Origin: a bacterium BMS3Bbin02
GTDB lineage: Bacteria > Actinomycetota > Acidimicrobiia > Spongiisociales > UBA5794
Direction of reading: 5' to 3'
Assembly (NCBI GenBank): GCA_002898115.1
Contig: BDTL01000232.1
Span: forward strand, 1-16,677
Length of the DNA stretch: 16,677 bases
Within the stretch, counting starts at the first letter, position 1. The number at the start of each line of letters is the position of its first letter. The position numbers and the translations under genes were made by a program. Below, piece by piece: positions 12,664-16,677 of the stretch. The notes beneath the pieces are model-generated. The model saw only the letters and a program-made list of their open reading frames with translations. It ran no database searches and was not told the origin of the DNA.

Positions 12664-14322
12664 TTGGAGCTTGAATTACGCGGGATTACGAAGCGGTTTC
12701 CGGGCGTGATCGCCAATGAAGATGTGAACCTCACCGTTCGTTCGGGCGAGATCCTGGGTCTCCTGGGAGAGAACGGCGCCGGTAAGTCGACCCTGATGAA
12801 CATCATGTACGGGCTCTACTCGGCAACCGAAGGAGAGATCCTGGTGGACGGCGAGATCAGGGCTTTCGAGGGTCCGTCTGATGCCATCGCCGCCGGTATC
12901 GGCATGGTGCACCAGCATTTCATGTTGGTTCCTGTGATGACGGTCGCCGAGAACGTGGTGCTGGGTGTAGAGCCATTGAAGCAGAAGCGCACACCATGGG
13001 TGTTTTACGGCCTTGTTGTGGCGACTCTCGGCGTCCTTTTCACGATGCTTTTCAACCTGTTCGGTGTTCAAGAGGGTATCGAGGGCGGCATCGTCGCGCT
13101 GCTCGGAGGGTTCGCCGGTCTTGTGTGGTATCTCCACAGGGACGCCCTCGACATTGCGGAATCGCGCCGTGAGGTGCAGGAGATCTCGGCAAAGTACGGG
13201 TTGGCAGTAGATCCCGATGCCCTCATTGAGGATCTTCCCGTAGGACTCCAGCAGCGTGTCGAGATTATCAAAGTGCTTTTCCGCGAGGCTGAGATCATCA
13301 TCTTTGATGAACCGACTTCCGTGCTCACTCCCCAGGAGGTGGAGGAGTTCTTCGGCATCATGCGGTCGCTCCAGGACGCCGGAAAAGGTGTCGTGTTCAT
13401 CACTCACAAACTCAACGAGATAAACGAGGTCTGTGACCGCATCACGGTGTTACGACGTGGAAAGATCGTTGGGGAAACGACACCGGAGGAGTCCACCGAA
13501 CAGGGCCTTGCGGAGATGATGGTCGGTAGACCGGTGGATCTCCAGGTCCACAAGACGGAGGCTGATCCGGGCGATGTTGTCCTGGAAGTACAACACCTCA
13601 CCGTTGACGACGATCGTGGACACACCGTGGTGCGCGACGTTTCGTTCACGGTTCGCTCCGGCGAGATCGTCGGTGTCGCCGGTATTCAGGGCAACGGGCA
13701 GACGGAACTTGTCGAGGCAATCACGGGTCTCCGCCCGGGTATCAGTGGGACGACCGTTCTCAACGGCGAGGACATCTCCGACGGTACGCCGCGTCATGTG
13801 CATGATGCCGGCGTGGCACACATTCCCGAGGATCGGCAACGGATGGGTCTGGTGTTGCCCTTTACCGTTACCGAGAACGTCATTCTCAACACGTACCATC
13901 TCGAACCGTTCTCAAATGGCACGGTGGTGGACTGGCCGGCCTCAAGAGCCGTCGCTCGGGAACTCATCGAGCAGTACGACGTACGTACGCCCTCGTCGGA
14001 AGTTCCCGCTTCTACGCTTTCCGGCGGCAACCAACAAAAGGTGATTGTGGCGCGCGAGTTCTCCAGGGCGGCGCCACTGGTGGTCGCAAGCCAACCGACT
14101 CGAGGTATCGACGTCGGATCCATTGAGTACATCCATGAGCGGATCGTCGAACAGCGTGATAACGGTGCCGCGATTCTCATCGTCTCGACCGAGCTCGACG
14201 AGATCATGGCGCTGAGCGATCGCATACTCGTGATGTATGAGGGAAGAATTGTTGCGGAAACGACTCCAGGGAAGACAACGACGACGGACCTCGGCTTGTA
14301 CATGGCTGGGGCAACCGTATGA
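12664..14322 (+). CDS. Double-NBD nucleoside ABC transporter ATPase with inserted membrane hairpin
   Basis: A 552-residue importer ATPase with two fused nucleotide-binding domains, as in NupO/YufO and RbsA-type proteins. NBD1: Walker A GENGAGKST (35-43), Q-loop MVHQH (81-85), signature LPVGLQQR (191-198, Pro for Ser), Walker B IIIFDEPTS (211-219), switch THK (247-249). NBD2: degenerate P-loop GIQGNGQTEL (340-349), signature LSGGNQQK (452-459) and VASQPTRGID (474-483); these degeneracies are normal for the second domain. The unusual part is residues about 107-160. Between the GVEP that follows the Q-loop region and the AESRREVQEISAKYGL helix lie two hydrophobic segments (about 111-133 and 140-157) separated by GVQEGIEG, which look like a transmembrane hairpin. 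Homologues are about 510 residues and have a short soluble loop there. The stop overlaps the permease start as ATGA. Confidence 0.94.
   Translation: MELELRGITKRFPGVIANEDVNLTVRSGEILGLLGENGAGKSTLMNIMYGLYSATEGEILVDGEIRAFEGPSDAIAAGIGMVHQHFMLVPVMTVAENVVLGVEPLKQKRTPWVFYGLVVATLGVLFTMLFNLFGVQEGIEGGIVALLGGFAGLVWYLHRDALDIAESRREVQEISAKYGLAVDPDALIEDLPVGLQQRVEIIKVLFREAEIIIFDEPTSVLTPQEVEEFFGIMRSLQDAGKGVVFITHKLNEINEVCDRITVLRRGKIVGETTPEESTEQGLAEMMVGRPVDLQVHKTEADPGDVVLEVQHLTVDDDRGHTVVRDVSFTVRSGEIVGVAGIQGNGQTELVEAITGLRPGISGTTVLNGEDISDGTPRHVHDAGVAHIPEDRQRMGLVLPFTVTENVILNTYHLEPFSNGTVVDWPASRAVARELIEQYDVRTPSSEVPASTLSGGNQQKVIVAREFSRAAPLVVASQPTRGIDVGSIEYIHERIVEQRDNGAAILIVSTELDEIMALSDRILVMYEGRIVAETTPGKTTTTDLGLYMAGATV
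12982..13143 (+). other. Putative two-helix membrane insertion inside NBD1
   Basis: This in-frame stretch encodes residues 107-160 of the ATPase. It is rich in Val, Leu, Phe and Gly, with almost no charge from 110 to 158 except around the E137/E140 turn. It is flanked by basic residues (KQKR before, HR after). Base composition looks like the neighbouring DNA. It falls in the helical subdomain between Q-loop and signature, the side of an NBD that normally contacts the permease. Helix ends are estimated by eye. Confidence 0.75.
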
Positions 14323-15542
14323 GCGACAACGGGTCCGGGGGGGATTCGGAGAAGCCGAAGAGGGAATCGAATCAGAAGAAGCTCAACATGAATGACATCA
14401 CCGGCGTCGGCACCTCGTGGACACGTGCCTTGCTGGTGCCGGCCCTGGCGCTACTCACCGCGTTGATTGTTGGAGCATTCATCATTGCCGTGTCTGACCT
14501 TGACCTCCTCGCTCTATGGACGTCCAATCCGGGCCAGGCCCTCGCCGACACCTGGGGGAAGATCTCGGGAGCCTATTCGGCGATGTTCCGCGGAGCTTTC
14601 GGTGATCTTCAGGGGTGGTCGGAAACGCTCACGCTAGCCGCTCCTTTGATCCTGGCCGGTCTGTCAGTGGCAGTCGGTTTCAAGGCAGGGTTGTTCAACA
14701 TCGGCGCCGAGGGTCAGATGGTGATCGGCGGCCTCACTGCCGTCGTTATCGGATTCTCCCTCGATGTTCCCGGCATTATCCACGTTCCGCTCGCAGTTCT
14801 TGGTGGGTTTATCGGTGGGTTCGTGTGGGGTGCCATCCCGGGTCTCTTGCGAGCAAAGACCGGAGCACACGAGGTGATCACAACGATCATGTTGAACTTC
14901 GTGGCGCTGAATCTCCTCACCTATCTGCTGAAGTCGTCGGCGATTCAGCAGCCGGGGCGCGACGATGCCCGATCAAAGTTGATCCAGGAAACCGCACGGC
15001 TCCCGCGGTTATTGAGTTTTATGGATGACCCAAGGCTGCGTGTCCATCTTGGCATCCTCATCGCGCTTGCCGCCGCCGGTGTGGTGTACTGGATGCTGTT
15101 CAAGACGACCCTCGGGTTCGAAATACGTGCGGTCGGGGCGAATCCCGACGCTTCTCGTTACGCCGGTATGAACGTGCTGTGGCTGTATGTGGCGGCGATG
15201 GGTCTTGCGGGTGGGCTTGCCGGTCTCGCCGGAGTGAACCCGACGCTCGGTTTGCAGTACCGTGCAACTCCGGGATTCTCGGCTGCAATCGGTTTCGACG
15301 CTATTGCCCTCGCCCTCCTGGGGAGGTCCCATCCGTTGGGTGTTGTATTCGCCGGCATTCTGTTTGGCGCACTTCGATCGGGGGGTCAGGAAATGCAGGC
15401 CGCGACCGGGATATCGATTGATCTTGTGCTTGTCGTCGGTGCGCTCATCGTGATCTTCATCGCGGCCCCTGCGCTGATCAGATCGATTTACCGGGTGAAG
15501 ACGGACGATGTGTCGGTCTCGATTACGAAGGGGATCGCATAA
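14319..15542 (+). CDS. Nucleoside ABC transporter permease 1 (BPD_transp_2, NupP/YufP type)
   Basis: A 407-residue inner-membrane permease. A charged cytoplasmic N terminus (1-30, Ser/Lys/Glu-rich) is followed by a first hydrophobic helix (about 36-58), a loop, and then the conserved core. The core starts at LTLAAPLILAGLSVAVGFKA and continues with GLFNIGAEGQMVIGG, the hallmark of this family. Later blocks are GAHEVITTIMLNFVALNLL, the coupling-loop sequence EIRAVGANPDASRYAGM and GFDAIALALLGRSHPLG. About nine to ten membrane segments are visible. The ATG overlaps the ATPase stop by four bases and its TAA overlaps the next ATG by one, so ATPase and both permeases are coupled. It pairs with permease 2 to form the channel for the ligand delivered by the BMP lipoprotein. 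Confidence 0.93.
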   Translation: MSDNGSGGDSEKPKRESNQKKLNMNDITGVGTSWTRALLVPALALLTALIVGAFIIAVSDLDLLALWTSNPGQALADTWGKISGAYSAMFRGAFGDLQGWSETLTLAAPLILAGLSVAVGFKAGLFNIGAEGQMVIGGLTAVVIGFSLDVPGIIHVPLAVLGGFIGGFVWGAIPGLLRAKTGAHEVITTIMLNFVALNLLTYLLKSSAIQQPGRDDARSKLIQETARLPRLLSFMDDPRLRVHLGILIALAAAGVVYWMLFKTTLGFEIRAVGANPDASRYAGMNVLWLYVAAMGLAGGLAGLAGVNPTLGLQYRATPGFSAAIGFDAIALALLGRSHPLGVVFAGILFGALRSGGQEMQAATGISIDLVLVVGALIVIFIAAPALIRSIYRVKTDDVSVSITKGIA

Positions 15543-16677
15543 TGGCTGACGTCACACTCGCAAATGCGGAAACCGTTCGCGCCGAACGTCGTGCCCGTCG
15601 ACTCGGCTGGTTCTACATCGGTCTCGGACTGTTTGTGGCCCTCGTATTCGCTTCGACGGTGACCGGTGAGGGCGACTCTTCGTTCGGGATGGTTCTGGCC
15701 CGCGACCGGTTTGCCGACTTCGAGATCGGCATCGGCAGTTTGCGACTACTGCCGAGTCTTGTCGTCCCCGCGGCTCTTACGAACTTTTTGGTTGCAGGGT
15801 TCATGGGGTTCCTTGGAGCCCGGCTGTTAACCAAGAAGACCATCAAGCCGTCGAACCTGACGCTGGCCCTCGTCATAGGGCTCTTTCTCTTTGCGTTTCT
15901 GACGTGGGCGGCTGCCGGCCAATCGTTCAACCTGGCCTCGATGTTGCGCCAGAGTGTTCTGCGGTCCGCGCCGCTGACCTTCGGCGCCCTCGCCGGAGTT
16001 CTCAGTGAACGTGTTGCCGTGATCAACATCGCGATCGAGGGTATGTTGTTGGGCGGCGCATTCACCGGAGTGATCGTCGGATCGCTTTTTGGCGCCTGGC
16101 CCGGAGTCCTCGCCGCCATCATCACCGGAGGTCTCTTGGCCTGGGTGCTTGCCGTGTTGTCGATCAAGTACAAGGTGGATCAGATCATCTCGGGGGTCGT
16201 GATCAACATCTTTGTGCTTGGCCTGACGTCGTTTTTATCGGTGCAGATTCTCACGCAGAACGCTGATCTCAACAACAGTCCGCGTATCGGTGCATGGAAT
16301 GTGCCATTCCTGTCCGACATTCCGTTCTTCGGGACTATCTTGTTCAAACAGAATCTATTCGTCTACATCATGTTTGGACTCGTGGCAGTCACTACCTACG
16401 GCCTATTTTTCACCCGCTGGGGTCTGCGGACCCGAGCTGTCGGAGAGCATCCCAAGGCTGCCGACACCCTGGGTGTGGACGTGTATCGCATCCGGTATAT
16501 CGGAGTGATACTCGGTGGGCTGGTCGCCGGCTTTGGTGGGGCCTTCTTCACGATCGGCCAGGTTGGCCGTTTCGATGAAAACATGACGGGTGGCCGTGGG
16601 TACATCGCCCTTGCAGCAATGATCTTCGGACGGTGGCATCCGGTGGGTGCCATGAGCGCGGCGCTCGTGTTTGGGTT
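15542..16677 (+). CDS. Nucleoside ABC transporter permease 2 (NupQ/YufQ type), 3' end outside window
   Basis: The open frame runs from ATG 15542 to the window edge: 378 residues and no stop. The family core is clear: LTFGALAGVLSERVAVIN and IAIEGMLLGGAF (from about 145), KYKVDQIISGVVINIFVLGL, the coupling-loop sequence TRAVGEHPKAADTLGVDV, and GGRGYIALAAMIFGRWHPVG near the edge. The core begins about 120 residues later than in Bacillus YufQ. The N-terminal extension holds three hydrophobic segments (about 20-40, 76-98 and 112-132). Longer permeases of this type occur in actinobacteria, so the extension may be lineage-typical. It forms the translocation pathway with permease 1. Genes for nucleoside breakdown, such as cytidine deaminase or a nucleoside phosphorylase, would be expected next but lie outside the window. 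Confidence 0.93.
   Translation, partial: MADVTLANAETVRAERRARRLGWFYIGLGLFVALVFASTVTGEGDSSFGMVLARDRFADFEIGIGSLRLLPSLVVPAALTNFLVAGFMGFLGARLLTKKTIKPSNLTLALVIGLFLFAFLTWAAAGQSFNLASMLRQSVLRSAPLTFGALAGVLSERVAVINIAIEGMLLGGAFTGVIVGSLFGAWPGVLAAIITGGLLAWVLAVLSIKYKVDQIISGVVINIFVLGLTSFLSVQILTQNADLNNSPRIGAWNVPFLSDIPFFGTILFKQNLFVYIMFGLVAVTTYGLFFTRWGLRTRAVGEHPKAADTLGVDVYRIRYIGVILGGLVAGFGGAFFTIGQVGRFDENMTGGRGYIALAAMIFGRWHPVGAMSAALVFG

Noticed and set aside
15613..16173. Minus-strand open frame of 186 codons opposite permease 2
   Set aside because: The plus strand encodes a clear permease with family motifs throughout. The antisense product is low-complexity and basic.

Overview
The window is about 60% GC by eye and is packed with co-directional, often overlapping genes that start with ATG, GTG or TTG. 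It looks like an actinobacterial chromosome. The two exported proteins carry an AAAC lipobox followed by a long Thr/Pro/Ser-rich linker, a style I associate with Acidimicrobiia-like Actinomycetota, but the sequence alone does not fix the class. Nothing suggests plasmid, phage or insertion sequence DNA.

Positions 1-6246 (+ strand) hold a cofactor and translation cluster: the 3' end of folP (dihydropteroate synthase), a degenerate dual-specificity-phosphatase-like protein, folK with an added C-terminal membrane helix, a SufR/COG2345-type HTH regulator with a cysteine cluster, a Rossmann/DUF2520 protein, panC, coaX and lysS. Most junctions overlap or nearly touch, so this is probably one or two operons joining folate, pantothenate/CoA and lysyl-tRNA synthesis. 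From memory, the order matches Mycobacterium tuberculosis folE-folP1-folB-folK-(two membrane genes)-Rv3603c-panC-panD-coaX-Rv3599c-lysS-lsr2-clpC1. Here folB, panD and lsr2 are missing from their usual slots.

Positions 6247-8662 interrupt that order between lysS and clpC. A trans-polyprenyl diphosphate synthase lies on the minus strand, divergent from a Tat-type lipoprotein with a metallo-beta-lactamase fold. A 319-bp gene-free stretch follows, holding a 46-bp-period tandem duplication whose units each form a strong hairpin, and then a TATAAT box ahead of clpC.

Positions 8663-11164 encode ClpC, the Hsp100 unfoldase of the ClpP protease. Positions 11390-16677 hold a BMP/PnrA-type nucleoside ABC importer: a lipoprotein binding protein, a perfect intrinsic terminator, a double-NBD ATPase and two BPD_transp_2 permeases, the last cut by the window edge. 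The binding protein should deliver nucleosides (or a similar ligand) to the two permeases, powered by the ATPase.

The least ordinary features are a roughly 50-residue hydrophobic insertion, apparently a two-helix membrane hairpin, inside the first nucleotide-binding domain of the ATPase; the active-site-less phosphatase-like protein in the folB slot; and the hairpin repeat upstream of clpC. I did not find a clearly new multi-gene defence or mobile system.
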